The position numbers were made by a program, and so were the translations under genes. The notes below the pieces were generated by a model that saw only the letters and a program-made list of their open reading frames with translations, searched no databases and had not been told where the DNA came from. A DNA stretch of 64,000 nt from Mesorhizobium loti (GTDB taxonomy: Bacteria > Pseudomonadota > Alphaproteobacteria > Rhizobiales > Rhizobiaceae): the NCBI GenBank assembly GCA_014189435.1, contig CP050293.1, positions 3,105,001-3,169,000 on the forward strand. The letters are read 5' to 3'. Each line of letters begins with the position of its first letter. Position 1 is the first letter of the stretch. Below are positions 11,682-21,594 of this stretch, piece after piece.

Positions 11682-12044
11682 ATGAGAAGGATTCTGATTG
11701 CAGCTCTTCTTGTGGAACTGTTGGCGGGTCCAGCTGCGGCACTCAGCGAAATACAAGGGATCGTCCAATACGATTGCCAGACGCCAAGCTGTAGTCTTCA
11801 ATGCACCGGAACAAACACCAATCTGTCAGTTCCCTATAAAACGCTTACGGTTTTCCAATGGAAGGATCACGTAAGGAGGTTGTGGATTGCTGTGGATGAC
11901 ACCCAGTACGTTCTCGGGGACGACACAACGTGCAAATTCGAAGGAAAGGCGACGTTTCAGCTCGGCTCCAGCCCACTGCCGAAGCCGACTCCGCCGTGCG
12001 TATGCATTGGAAGCCAATGCACTCCGCCAGGATGCCGCCCGTAG
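11682..12044 (+). CDS. small secreted cysteine-rich hypothetical protein
   Basis: A 120-residue product with a clear signal peptide (MRRILIAALLVELLAGPAAA) and a mature part with eight or more cysteines, including CQTPSCSLQC and the C-terminal CVCIGSQCTPPGC. The pattern suggests disulfide bonds in the periplasm or outside. The ATG at 11682 follows GGGGGCAGG. No family is recognised. The gene stands alone between the PaiB-like gene and the convergent PAP2 gene. Confidence 0.65.
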   Translation: MRRILIAALLVELLAGPAAALSEIQGIVQYDCQTPSCSLQCTGTNTNLSVPYKTLTVFQWKDHVRRLWIAVDDTQYVLGDDTTCKFEGKATFQLGSSPLPKPTPPCVCIGSQCTPPGCRP

Positions 12045-12074
12045 GCATGGAGAAGTGAAGAAACCCTGGATGGT

Positions 12075-12914
12075 TTAGGTTCTGACCTGCTTCGCTTGGC
12101 CAAACCATGCCAAGCGAAACGTCCTCTTGCGGACCGGCAGCCCTGACGGCATCGGCCGAAAGATGAAGCCGAGCCGGGCAAAGACCAGCCCACAGGCAAG
12201 CGCGAAGGCGCAGCCAAGGCCAAAGCCGGCGACGGTGTCGCTGGGATAGTGCGCGCCGACGAAGACCCGCGTCGAGGCGATGCAGGCGGTGATCGCCAGG
12301 GCGATGTACCAGCGCCTTGGGAACAACAGCAGGGCGACCCCGAACACGGCGCCCATGGTCGTTGCATGACCGGACGGGAAGCCGGCAAAGCGCGCATCGA
12401 AAGCGAACGGATGCAGCGACAACACCCCTAATTCATTGAAATACATCGGCCGAGCCCGACCGATCGCGTATTTCAGCACATTGACGGTCAGGCCGGACAG
12501 GCCGGCGGCGCCCAGCACCAGAAAAGCCAGACAGGTCCAGTTGTAGGCGAGCATCAGCGAGCGCCTTGAAAGGCTTCGCCAGTCCGTCAGGTTTGCGGCA
12601 ACAAGCAGAAGCACTGACGGAATGAGATACCAGCCACCCAGGCCGAACTGCGTGAAAAAGTCGGCCAGATGGACGAACCCCGGCGACCATTGGTCGCGAA
12701 GCATTCCGGCAGGTGTGTCGAGGCGGACAAATGCCGCCGCCGTCAGCAAAACCCACACCAACACCCAGACCGACCACAAAATGTTCGGGTATCTGGCCGG
12801 GCGAGTGGCAAAGCGCTTCCTTGCGATCTGCATCGTATCGCGAAAATTGTCGACCGATCGACGCCCCACTCCAAGGAGCATAGCGGAAACGGAAGGGCGT
12901 GATTTCACCAGCAT
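12075..12914 (-). CDS. PAP2-superfamily membrane phosphatase
   Basis: A 279-residue membrane protein with about six hydrophobic helices. The three acid-phosphatase motifs are intact: KYAIGRARP, FPSGHATT, and STRVFVGAHYPSD with the catalytic His. Such enzymes remove phosphate from lipid A, undecaprenyl pyrophosphate or phosphatidic acid. It follows, 46 bases downstream on the minus strand, an ArnT-like glycosyltransferase, so a role in lipid A or other envelope lipid modification is a reasonable inference; LpxE/LpxF-like function is possible but unproven. Confidence 0.87.
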   Translation of the reverse strand: MLVKSRPSVSAMLLGVGRRSVDNFRDTMQIARKRFATRPARYPNILWSVWVLVWVLLTAAAFVRLDTPAGMLRDQWSPGFVHLADFFTQFGLGGWYLIPSVLLLVAANLTDWRSLSRRSLMLAYNWTCLAFLVLGAAGLSGLTVNVLKYAIGRARPMYFNELGVLSLHPFAFDARFAGFPSGHATTMGAVFGVALLLFPRRWYIALAITACIASTRVFVGAHYPSDTVAGFGLGCAFALACGLVFARLGFIFRPMPSGLPVRKRTFRLAWFGQAKQVRT

Positions 12915-12959
12915 TTGAAATTCGACCGCATTGTTGCCGTCACGGGCATCGACGAGCCG

Positions 12960-14603
12960 TCATGGGGCCACACGATAAAGGCCGAGCGACAGTTTGTCTC
13001 CCGACGAATAGTTGAGGCCGGCGACTTCGGCAACGCGGGTCGCCGACTTGCCTTGCGCCGCCAGCAGCCCATTCAGTTTCTGCTCGTCCCCGATTTGTGC
13101 CAGCGCCAGCGCGCAGGCCGGATCGCCAAGCAGATGTTTGGCGACGCCATCGACATCGGTCAGGACGGTCTTGGTGCCCACCAGGAACACCAGGCTCGGC
13201 TCGTGATATTCCGCCGAGGCGAGCACCGTGCTGTCGCAAGGCTTGTTGGCGCTGACCGCCGCCTCGATCGCCGGGCTCAGCCAGATCGGCTTCAGCGACG
13301 GCGCGATGACGCCGAACAACAGGCCATAGGTGATGCCCGCACAGACCGCGATGGCGCCGATGCGGCGCAGTGGCACTTGCAGCTGCCGCGAAAAGGCGAA
13401 ATAGCCCGCCGCCAGTGCCGCCGCGGCCGCTGGAATGCTCCACCAGGAGAAGGTGCCGGTGAGGTAGATCGGTGCTCCGATGCAGACCGCCGCCAAACCC
13501 AGGCTGACCACGGCAAGACCGAAGGCGGTCGACCACCACAACCAATCCTGCCAGCGCCTGAGCGGCGCATTCGCCTCCTGCGGCGACAATGTCAAAAGCC
13601 AGCCGATCAGCAGCGCCATGCCGGGATAGGCCGGCAGGACATAGTGCGGAAGCTTGGTCGGGATAAGTTCGAACACAAGCCAGAACGGAATGTACCAAGC
13701 GAGGCAGAAACGCAGCCGCGGATCGTCGCGCAACCGGTTGAGGGCCTGGAGCCCGGCGCCGACCGCGATCAGGCCGAAGGGCCACATGAACAGCGAATAG
13801 GTCAGCATGTAGAAACCGGGCGGCAGGCCGTGCGACTCCTCGCCCGAGGCGACCTTGGCCACCATGTCCTTGCCGACGGCATCCGTGAGAAAGGCGCCGC
13901 CGCTCTTCCAGGTGATGAGGACGACCCAGGGCAGTACGATGAGGAGCACCAGGGCGACACCGCGCACGAGCTTCAGCTTCAAAAGCCAGCGCCAGTCGCG
14001 TTCGAAAGCAAACAGCGTGGCAACCGTCAGCACCGACAACAGCGGAGCGACAGGCCCCTTGATGAGGATCCCCAGGCCTTGCGCCGCCCAGAATATCCAC
14101 GGCAGATGGCTGGCTACCGGTTCGTTCCGGCGCGCTGCCAGATAGATCTGGGCGAGCGCGCCTTGCGCCGCCACGCAGCAGGCCAGCAGCATGGCGTCGG
14201 TCTTGGCGTCGCGCCCCTCGAAGGCGGTGGCGAAGATCGCCGCCATCATCAGGCCGGCGGCGAGACCTGCATTGGCCCCGAAGAGCTTCGTGCCCGTCCA
14301 GGCGATGCCGACGACGGCCAGGGCAATGCCAAACATGGAGACGAGGCGGTAGACCCAGATCGGCGCCGCTGCCCCCTCGCCGCTCAGCGCCACGGCCGCC
14401 GATTGCAGCCAGTAGATGCCGATCGGCTTCTTGTAGCGCGAGGCATCCTGAAAACGAATGTCGACATAGTCTGAGGTTTCGACCATCTGCTTGGTGGCCT
14501 GGACAAAACGCGACTCGTCACGATCGACCGGTGGAAGGCTCGCCAGCCCACTGAAAGTCATCAGCAGGCTGAACAGAAAGAGAAAGAGATAGTTCCTGTT
14601 CAT
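12960..14603 (-). CDS. ArnT-like family 39 glycosyltransferase
   Basis: A 547-residue polytopic inner-membrane protein. The first periplasmic loop carries the DRDESRF acidic motif of GT-C (PMT/ArnT) enzymes and the downstream KKPIGIYWLQ block, followed by about ten more membrane helices and a soluble C-terminal part. These enzymes transfer a sugar from a polyprenyl-phosphate donor to a lipid or protein in the periplasm. Together with the PAP2 gene it suggests lipid A or another lipid acceptor. The sugar is not predictable. Confidence 0.87.
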   Translation of the reverse strand: MNRNYLFLFLFSLLMTFSGLASLPPVDRDESRFVQATKQMVETSDYVDIRFQDASRYKKPIGIYWLQSAAVALSGEGAAAPIWVYRLVSMFGIALAVVGIAWTGTKLFGANAGLAAGLMMAAIFATAFEGRDAKTDAMLLACCVAAQGALAQIYLAARRNEPVASHLPWIFWAAQGLGILIKGPVAPLLSVLTVATLFAFERDWRWLLKLKLVRGVALVLLIVLPWVVLITWKSGGAFLTDAVGKDMVAKVASGEESHGLPPGFYMLTYSLFMWPFGLIAVGAGLQALNRLRDDPRLRFCLAWYIPFWLVFELIPTKLPHYVLPAYPGMALLIGWLLTLSPQEANAPLRRWQDWLWWSTAFGLAVVSLGLAAVCIGAPIYLTGTFSWWSIPAAAAALAAGYFAFSRQLQVPLRRIGAIAVCAGITYGLLFGVIAPSLKPIWLSPAIEAAVSANKPCDSTVLASAEYHEPSLVFLVGTKTVLTDVDGVAKHLLGDPACALALAQIGDEQKLNGLLAAQGKSATRVAEVAGLNYSSGDKLSLGLYRVAP

Positions 14604-14731
14604 CGCGGAGCTTTCCGGATCTGATCTGCGGGATGGCCCCGTCGCGGCGCTTCAGGCCCTGCCCCTGCGCGGCGCCTCAATACGCCAGCCAAAAGAATGA
14701 GGCAAGAACTGGCCTGGCCATCCGCGCGAGC

Positions 14732-14820
14732 CGCAAAACCGGAAACCACTTTTGCTGATCGCTGGACCTTTGTCAGGCGCGCGATCAGACGCAAAACCGG
14801 AAACCACTTTTGCTGATCGC
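14732..14820 (+). repeat. two direct copies of a 30-base repeat upstream of tyrS
   Basis: CGCAAAACCGGAAACCACTT and its continuation TTGCTGATCGC occurs at 14732-14762 and again at 14790-14820, 58 bases apart, with no difference over about 30 bases. The copies lie between the glycosyltransferase start (divergent) and tyrS. Function unknown. Confidence 0.75.
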
Positions 14821-14891
14821 GCTTGGGTGCTAAACGCGCGCGTTCATGCACGCCTGAGCCACAGCGGCCGGTCGCTTTCGGGAAAGAAACA

Positions 14892-16145
14892 ATGTCCGCC
14901 TTCAAATCCGACTTCCTGCGCACGATGAGCGAGCGCGGTTTCATTCACCAGACTTCGGATGATGCCGGCCTCGACGCAATCTTCGCCAAGGAGACGGTGA
15001 CGGCCTATATCGGCTTCGACGCGACTGCCAAGAGCCTGCATGCCGGCTCGCTGATCCAGATCATGATGCTGCACTGGCTGCAGCAGACCGGTCATCGGCC
15101 GATCGCGCTGATGGGCGGCGGCACCTCGATGATCGGCGATCCGTCGTTCAAGGACGAGGCGCGCAAGCTTTTGACCCCGCAGGACATCGACGACAACCTT
15201 GCCGGTATCCGCCGCAACTTCATGCCCTACCTCAAATTCGGCAGCGGTCCCAACGACGCCATCATGGTCAACAACGCCGACTGGCTGATGGAGATCAACT
15301 ACGTCAATTTCCTGCGTGACGTTGGGCGTCACTTTTCCGTCAACCGCATGCTGGCCTTCGATTCCGTCAAGCTCCGGCTCGATCGCGAGCAGTCGCTGTC
15401 GTTCCTCGAATTCAACTACATGATCCTGCAGGCCTTTGATTTCGTCGAGCTTTACAAGCGTCTCGGCTGCCGCCTGCAGATGGGCGGCTCCGACCAGTGG
15501 GGCAACATCATCAACGGCATCGATCTCGGCCGCCGCATGGAGGACGCGCAGCTTTACGCGCTGACCACGCCGCTGCTCACCACCTCGTCCGGCGCCAAGA
15601 TGGGCAAGTCCGCCTCGGGCGCGGTCTGGCTCGATGCGGAAATGCTGAGCCCCTATGAATTCTGGCAGTACTGGCGCAACACCGAGGATGCCGACGTTGC
15701 CCGCTTCCTGAAACTCTACACGACGCTGCCGCTGGACGAGGTCACGCGGTTGGAGCGCCTCGGCGGCTCCGAGATCAATGAGGCGAAGAAGATCCTCGCC
15801 ACCGAGATCACTGCCTTGCTGCACGGCCGCGCAGCTGCCGAACAAGCCAGCGATACGGCGCGCAAGACATTCGAGGAAGGCGCGCTCGCCGAATCTTTGC
15901 CGACCGTCGAGGTTGACAAGGCCGCGCTCGTAGCCGGCGTCGGCGTCCTGTCGCTGCTCGTCACCGCCGGGCTGGCGGCGTCGAACGGCGAGGCGCGGCG
16001 GCATGTGCAGGGCGGTGCGGTGCGCCTGAACGACGAGCCGGTCAGCGACGAGCGCCGGCTGGTGACTCCTCAGGATTTGAGTCCGGAAAACGTCGTAAAG
16101 CTCTCACTCGGCAGGAAAAAGCACATCCTGGTGCGGCCGGTTTGA
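14892..16145 (+). CDS. tyrS: tyrosyl-tRNA synthetase
   Basis: A 417-residue class I aminoacyl-tRNA synthetase. The HIGH-equivalent is in [13 protein letters not shown], the tyrosine-pocket and core blocks [18 protein letters not shown] and YMILQAFDF are present, and the KMSKS-equivalent is [12 protein letters not shown]. The C-terminal S4-like RNA-binding domain is [20 protein letters not shown]. The ATG at 14892 lies in the context GGGAAAGAAACA; an upstream in-frame ATG would run into the repeat region. Confidence 0.97.
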   Translation: MSAFKSDFLRTMSERGFIHQTSDDAGLDAIFAKETVTAYIGFDATAKSLHAGSLIQIMMLHWLQQTGHRPIALMGGGTSMIGDPSFKDEARKLLTPQDIDDNLAGIRRNFMPYLKFGSGPNDAIMVNNADWLMEINYVNFLRDVGRHFSVNRMLAFDSVKLRLDREQSLSFLEFNYMILQAFDFVELYKRLGCRLQMGGSDQWGNIINGIDLGRRMEDAQLYALTTPLLTTSSGAKMGKSASGAVWLDAEMLSPYEFWQYWRNTEDADVARFLKLYTTLPLDEVTRLERLGGSEINEAKKILATEITALLHGRAAAEQASDTARKTFEEGALAESLPTVEVDKAALVAGVGVLSLLVTAGLAASNGEARRHVQGGAVRLNDEPVSDERRLVTPQDLSPENVVKLSLGRKKHILVRPV

Positions 16146-16151
16146 ACTCGA

Positions 16152-19100
16152 TCACCGGTACTCGAAGATCGACCTGAATATTCCAGGCGCGATCACCGAC
16201 AGCGGATTGACGTCCAGCAGCGGCTTGTTGGCATTGCCCTTGAGCCGGTAGGTGACGCCGATCAGGCCACGGTCGCGGCCATTGCCGAGCAGCGCGCCAA
16301 CGATGGGCAATTCGCCGAAGATGCGATTGAGGCCATAGACCGGCATGAACGTGCCGGTCATGTCCATGTTGTTGTTCTGGTCGTAGAGCGTGCCCTGGAA
16401 GGTCGTGCCGATGCGCGGGCCGCGCAGCACGCCATTGGCGATTTTCAGGTAGCCGCTGCCCTTGTCGATCTCGGCGTAACCACGTTCGAACTTCACCCGC
16501 GACGTGTCCAGCTTGCCCTTGACCGCCTGATTGAGGCTGCGGTTGTCGCCGGCCGGCGTGGTCGAGACAATGGAGGCCAGCTTCGGCTCGTTGACCACGA
16601 AAAAATTGCTGGTATCGACCTTGCCCCTCAGCGATCCGTCGCTCGGCCCCGCCAGCGCCAGGGTGATCGCTCCGCCTTCCATATGCTCGTAGATGTTGAG
16701 GAACCTGAGGATGGCGCCGGCGTCCGCGGACTGCATGTTGAGCGCGCGCTGGCCGGCGCCGGTGGTGTTGCTGATGCTGATCGCGGCGCCCGAACTGGCC
16801 GTGGCGCTGACCTTCAGCCCGTTCACCCGCGAACCGGCCGCGCTGTAGTCGAGCTTCAGATTGGACAATTGTTCGTCATGGAAACCGGTCAGCTGATCGA
16901 CATCGGCGCTGACGGAAATGGCATCGGAACCGGTCGTCTTGGTGGCCGTGTCGACATCCGAGGTGAACTGCTTGATGAGCGAGCGGGCATCGAGCGCGTT
17001 GCCTGATATGTCGACCGCATAGCCCTTGCCGGATCGCTTCACCGACACCGCAACGTCGTCACCCCTGTTCAAGGTGACCTTGCCGAACCGCGCCGACGAC
17101 AGCGCGCCATTGACCAGCACGATGCTGCCGTCGATGGAGAACGTCTTTCCGTCGAGATTGAAATCGGACAGCGTGGTGGTGTCGCCGGATTTGGTCATGA
17201 CGAAGGTGACGTTGGCGGGCACCCCTGCCCCCTTGCTCCAACCCGCCCAGGGAATGTCCAGCCGGGCACCGGTCAGATCGGCCGAAACATTCTGGTCGCC
17301 GCTGCCGCTCTTGTCGATCGCGACCTTCACCGTTCCGGCGAGCAGCGGCTTCAAGCCGGGCATGGCGGCAGCACGGACCTTGTCATCGAGAACCAGGGCC
17401 ACCTTGCGGCTGCGCGCCGGCCCGTCATCCCCGAGCGGCTCGATCAGATCGAGTTCGGCCGGAATGCCGTTCAGCAACGCCTTGGCAGAGATCACCGCCT
17501 TTTCGGGGTCGACCGTGATCGAGCCATCGGCATCCGTCACGGTCTGCCCCTCGAAAGGCTTGGCCAACGACATGCCGGTGTAGTCGAGCGACACCAGCCA
17601 ATCGAGCTTCGAGGCGTCGACGCCGGACTGCAGCGGAATATCGGCCTTGACGTGGCCGGTGACGCCGCCCGACAGGTCTTCCGGCAGAATGCCGACATGG
17701 CGCATGGCGTTGATCGGCTCGTAGGATGCGAGCTCGGCAACAGCGGATGCATCGCCAGCAACGTCGATGTCGAGCGCGCCGACGACCGGCGGGCGGTTGG
17801 CCGCCTTGACCGTCAGCGTGCCATTGCTGGCCGCCACGGTGCGGCCGCTGGGCATATAGACGGTGCCCGAGGACAAGGAGATATCGACATCGTTGCCGTG
17901 GAAGGCGACGACGCCAACCGCGTCGCGTATCGGCGGGATGCGGCCGGCGGTGTCGAAGCGCGATCCCTCGATCTGGAAGCGGCCGAACACTTCATCGGCG
18001 GAAAGCGGCACGCCGTTGCCCAGGCGGCCCGGCACGACCTGGAACTGGAGGTTGGCGTCGACGACGCGGCCGCCGAACAGATTGGCCAGCACCCACAGCC
18101 GGGCGTTGCGCGCTGAAAACCACGGCCACAGCTGCTTGACGTGAGAGACCTGCATGTTGTGGATGTTGAACGCCAGATTGATCCCCGGCGCCTTGCCGTC
18201 GACGAACGCCACGGCGGCGGTGCCAAGCACCTCGCCGGAGGCAGCGGACCGAAGCGCGATCTGCTCGGCGACCAGTTTGTGGCTCACCGTGTTGTAGACA
18301 CCGGCAATCCGGGCGAGGAAGGTGAGCGCCGGCTCGGGCGACTCCGAAGGTGCAAGCGACGAACCGTCGCTGGTCAGGTCGTAGCGATAGGAGGGTTCCT
18401 CACCCGCCGCTCCGGTTGCCGGCTTAGGCCCGATCGAACCGGCGAAATCGAATGTCGAGCGGCCGGTCTTCAGCAGCAATCTGTCGACCTGGACCTTGTT
18501 GCTGCCGGCAACCAGCGTCGCATTGACATCGACGTCTGCCGGCAGCAGCCCGCGCGTGCCGAGATCGAGGATCGAGCCCGTCGATGACAAGGCGGCCGTC
18601 AGCCGCGATGCATTCACGCCGAACCCTTCCGATCCTGTCAGTTTCAGCGCGACCGCGCCCAACTTGCCGGCAGCGGCCGTGGTTTCACCGGCGTCCGCCA
18701 GATCGATGCTTGCATCCAGCGCCGTGACGCGGTGTGCCGCGATATCGCGGGTGGCGGAAGCGGCAACGGTAACCGACCTGCCGTCGACATCCGCCGTGGA
18801 GGAAAATTGCATGCCGCCCGGTCCCGACTGCACGACGGTGGCGTCGGTAATTTTGATCAGCTTGATCGTTGCAGTTTCGGGCAGCACGAATTCGACATTG
18901 TGAAGATCGATCTGGCGCAGCGAATCTTCCCGCACGGCATCGAGTGCGCGGTTGACGTTTCCGAACACCGCAGTGGTCAGTTTCTCCGGATCGATGAGGC
19001 CGTCCTCGTTGCGCAGCACGGCGGTCCAGTCGCCGCCTGACGGCATCGCCGCCACGACAATGCGGGCATCGGAGACCCTGGCGCTGGTCAGCCGCACATC

Positions 19101-19532
19101 GCCCCACAGCAGCGGAACCAGGCGCACGCCAAAGCGCACGCGGCCGGCATCGGCCATCGGCTTGCCGTCTGATGTCTTCAGGCTGACGTCGCTGACCTGG
19201 AGCGCTATGAAGCTTGATCCGTCAAGGGTGATGCGCGCCGGCCCGACCGAAACATCGACATCGACGCCGGCCACCTTCTCGATGGCGGTTTCCGCTTCCG
19301 TCCGAAGCCGTTCGGAACCGATGCCGGAGGCGCCAATGAGATAGACAACGACTGCCGCCAACAAGACCAGGCTGGCGAAACCGGCGAATACCCTTGCCAG
19401 GATGCGAAAGCCGCGTCCGATCGACGCCTGACCGAGCGGCGGCACGCGGCAGGCGGACGGAAAGGCCCCCAGGTCGGTGATCTCATCACGCCTGAACCGG
19501 ATCTTCTCGTGCTGCGGTTGCTCCTGATCCAC
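16152..19532 (-). CDS. large AsmA/YhdP-like (DUF3971) envelope protein
   Basis: About 1126 residues with one N-terminal membrane helix (FASLVLLAAVVVYLIG) followed by a very long beta-rich region made of weakly repeated units, ending in the AsmA-like C-terminal block GATPQ-type end (KVDTSNFFVVNEPKLASIV, then GTTFQGTLYDQNNNMDMTGT). YhdP and TamB relatives are long periplasm-spanning proteins implicated in phospholipid movement to the outer membrane. The start is uncertain: GTG at 19532 is chosen because an earlier start at 19613 would cover the promoter of the divergent bcp gene. Confidence 0.82.
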   Translation of the reverse strand: MDQEQPQHEKIRFRRDEITDLGAFPSACRVPPLGQASIGRGFRILARVFAGFASLVLLAAVVVYLIGASGIGSERLRTEAETAIEKVAGVDVDVSVGPARITLDGSSFIALQVSDVSLKTSDGKPMADAGRVRFGVRLVPLLWGDVRLTSARVSDARIVVAAMPSGGDWTAVLRNEDGLIDPEKLTTAVFGNVNRALDAVREDSLRQIDLHNVEFVLPETATIKLIKITDATVVQSGPGGMQFSSTADVDGRSVTVAASATRDIAAHRVTALDASIDLADAGETTAAAGKLGAVALKLTGSEGFGVNASRLTAALSSTGSILDLGTRGLLPADVDVNATLVAGSNKVQVDRLLLKTGRSTFDFAGSIGPKPATGAAGEEPSYRYDLTSDGSSLAPSESPEPALTFLARIAGVYNTVSHKLVAEQIALRSAASGEVLGTAAVAFVDGKAPGINLAFNIHNMQVSHVKQLWPWFSARNARLWVLANLFGGRVVDANLQFQVVPGRLGNGVPLSADEVFGRFQIEGSRFDTAGRIPPIRDAVGVVAFHGNDVDISLSSGTVYMPSGRTVAASNGTLTVKAANRPPVVGALDIDVAGDASAVAELASYEPINAMRHVGILPEDLSGGVTGHVKADIPLQSGVDASKLDWLVSLDYTGMSLAKPFEGQTVTDADGSITVDPEKAVISAKALLNGIPAELDLIEPLGDDGPARSRKVALVLDDKVRAAAMPGLKPLLAGTVKVAIDKSGSGDQNVSADLTGARLDIPWAGWSKGAGVPANVTFVMTKSGDTTTLSDFNLDGKTFSIDGSIVLVNGALSSARFGKVTLNRGDDVAVSVKRSGKGYAVDISGNALDARSLIKQFTSDVDTATKTTGSDAISVSADVDQLTGFHDEQLSNLKLDYSAAGSRVNGLKVSATASSGAAISISNTTGAGQRALNMQSADAGAILRFLNIYEHMEGGAITLALAGPSDGSLRGKVDTSNFFVVNEPKLASIVSTTPAGDNRSLNQAVKGKLDTSRVKFERGYAEIDKGSGYLKIANGVLRGPRIGTTFQGTLYDQNNNMDMTGTFMPVYGLNRIFGELPIVGALLGNGRDRGLIGVTYRLKGNANKPLLDVNPLSVIAPGIFRSIFEYR

Positions 19533-19627
19533 GCAATTTTCCGTTGTACGAACTCGATCGTGGACGAATCCCCGTTCGACACTATATCGGTGTGGCTTGG
19601 CGCGTAACCACAAACAAGGGCATCGAT

Positions 19628-20095
19628 ATGGCTGACCTGGACGTAGGCGATCTGGCGCCGCAATTCGATCTGCCCCGCGATGGTGGTGGGTCGCTCAGCC
19701 TCGCGGCCTCGTCCGGGAAACCCGTCGTGCTCTATTTCTATCCTCAGGACGACACGACGAGCTGCACGCAAGAAGCAATAAGCTTTTCGCAGTTGAAGCC
19801 GGAGTTCGAGAAGGCCGGTGCCGTCGTGATCGGCCTCTCACCTGACAACGCCAAAAAGCACGACAAATTCAAGTCGAAATACAATCTCACCATCGACCTC
19901 GCCGCCGACGAGGAGCGCAAGGTGATCGAAGCCTACCATCTATGGGTCGAGAAATCGATGTATGGCCGCAAATACATGGGCGTCGAGCGCGCGACGTTCC
20001 TGATCGGCCGTGACGGGCGGATCGCCAGGATTTGGCGCAAGGTCCGGGTCAAGGGCCATGCCGAGGACGTGCTGGAGGCCGTTCGGGCGCTTTGA
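19628..20095 (+). CDS. bcp: thioredoxin-dependent peroxiredoxin (Bcp type)
   Basis: A 155-residue AhpC/TSA-family protein that reduces hydroperoxides with thioredoxin. The peroxidatic cysteine lies in YPQDDTTSCTQEA, the Bcp-type motif, and the C-terminal block ATFLIGRDGRIARIWRKV is standard. The resolving cysteine found five residues later in many Bcp proteins is not present: the motif continues EAISFSQL, so this is likely a one-Cys form. Start at the ATG at 19628 with AAGGG upstream. Divergent from the AsmA-like gene. Confidence 0.92.
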   Translation: MADLDVGDLAPQFDLPRDGGGSLSLAASSGKPVVLYFYPQDDTTSCTQEAISFSQLKPEFEKAGAVVIGLSPDNAKKHDKFKSKYNLTIDLAADEERKVIEAYHLWVEKSMYGRKYMGVERATFLIGRDGRIARIWRKVRVKGHAEDVLEAVRAL

Positions 20096-20239
20096 GGTTT
20101 TGCCGGCACGGCTGACTTCCTACAACCCTATGCCCGCCTGACGGGCAATCGCCGCCGGCGAGCCGGCGCCGCAAGCCTTTGTTAACCCTAATAATGTGTA
20201 ATCAAGCTGTCGTGGTGTCGTAAACGAAAGCTTGGTCCC

Positions 20240-21544
20240 GTGAACGCAACCGGTCAGTCCGCAGTCTTCGGCAGGCGCAAGGAGCCCCATACGGTCATCA
20301 TCGCCCGGGGCAACGAGATCAGGCACTTCACGATCCGCCCCTGGCTCGTGGCTTTTGTCGGCTCGGCGCTCGCCGCCATTGCCATCGGTTACCTGATGGC
20401 CACCTCCTATCTCGTGCTACGCGACGATTTGATTGGCGCCACCACGGCGCGGCAGGCGCGCATGCAGCAGGCCTATGAAGACCGCATTTCGGCGCTTCGC
20501 GCCCAGGTCGACCGCATCACCAGCCGCCAGTTGCTCGACCAGCAACTGATGGAAACCAAGGTCAGCGAGCTGCTTGAACGCCAGAGCCAGCTGAGCCAGC
20601 GTCACGGTCGGCTTGGCCCGCTGCTCGAACGCGCCGAAAACGAAGTCGGCGCGGCGCCGGCCGAAGATCCGGCAGCGGTTGCGAAGCCGGACAAACGCGC
20701 CGAAGTGACCGGCAGCATCAAGGAGCCTGCGCAGAACTATGCGGTCGCCAGCCTGAGCGCCGACCTCGGCGCCGGCGACACAAGGCCGTTCTCGCTGTGG
20801 TCGACACGCTCCGATCCGCTGCCCAACGATTCAGCCGCCGATCGTGCCGACAAGCTCTTCGTGTCGATCAACCAGTCGCTGAAATCCATTGAAAGCGACC
20901 AGCTCACCCGCATCAGCACGCTTGCCGATAACGCCTACAAGAGCGCCGATGCCATCACCCAGGCGCTTGAGGCGGCCGGACTGCCCGTCGACAGCGACTT
21001 CGGCAAGGGCGATAGCGACGTCGGCGGACCGCTGATCCCGCTCGACTCCTCGATGATGTTCGACAGCAAGGTCAAGGAGTTGGACGAAGCGCTTGACGCG
21101 CTCGACCACCTCAAGAAGGAAGCACGCCAGCTGCCGCTGACCAACCCCGCGCCGGGTCACTCCGTCACCAGCCCGTTCGGCGTGCGCACCGACCCTATCC
21201 TCGGCACCGCAGCACTCCATTCCGGCATGGATTTCAGGGCACCGATCGGCATGGCCGCAAAGGTCACGGCGCCCGGCACCGTCACCAAGGCCGGCTGGAA
21301 CGGCGGCTATGGCCGCATGGTGGAAGTCGACCACGGCAATGGTTTTGCGACACGCTACGGGCATCTTAGCGAGATCGACGTGAGCGTTGGCGAGAAACTG
21401 GACGCCGGCGCCGTCATCGGCAAGACCGGCAGCAGCGGCCGCTCGACCGGCCCGCACCTGCATTACGAAGTCCGCCACAATGGCGAAGCGATCGATCCCC
21501 TGCGCTTCCTGACTGTCGGCAAGAAAGTCGCCCAGTACCTCTGA
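20240..21544 (+). CDS. M23-family metallopeptidase with coiled coil (LytM/EnvC-like)
   Basis: A 434-residue protein with a GTG start. Residues about 36-58 form one membrane helix (WLVAFVGSALAAIAIGYLM), then a coiled coil rich in Gln and Arg (about 70-130), a linker, and a C-terminal LytM domain with the zinc ligands in HSGMDFRAP and the catalytic HLHYEV. It is expected to face the periplasm and cut, or regulate cutting of, peptidoglycan crosslinks. Both zinc motif histidines and the Asp are present, so it looks active rather than EnvC-like inactive. Confidence 0.9.
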   Translation: MNATGQSAVFGRRKEPHTVIIARGNEIRHFTIRPWLVAFVGSALAAIAIGYLMATSYLVLRDDLIGATTARQARMQQAYEDRISALRAQVDRITSRQLLDQQLMETKVSELLERQSQLSQRHGRLGPLLERAENEVGAAPAEDPAAVAKPDKRAEVTGSIKEPAQNYAVASLSADLGAGDTRPFSLWSTRSDPLPNDSAADRADKLFVSINQSLKSIESDQLTRISTLADNAYKSADAITQALEAAGLPVDSDFGKGDSDVGGPLIPLDSSMMFDSKVKELDEALDALDHLKKEARQLPLTNPAPGHSVTSPFGVRTDPILGTAALHSGMDFRAPIGMAAKVTAPGTVTKAGWNGGYGRMVEVDHGNGFATRYGHLSEIDVSVGEKLDAGAVIGKTGSSGRSTGPHLHYEVRHNGEAIDPLRFLTVGKKVAQYL

Positions 21545-21594
21545 GCGATTTTGTGCTCCTGGCCGATGTGGCCGATGACCATCATGACGACTGA

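Noticed and set aside
14823..14891. Extended tyrS start
   Set aside because: An upstream in-frame ATG would translate the intergenic region and gives a non-standard N-terminus.
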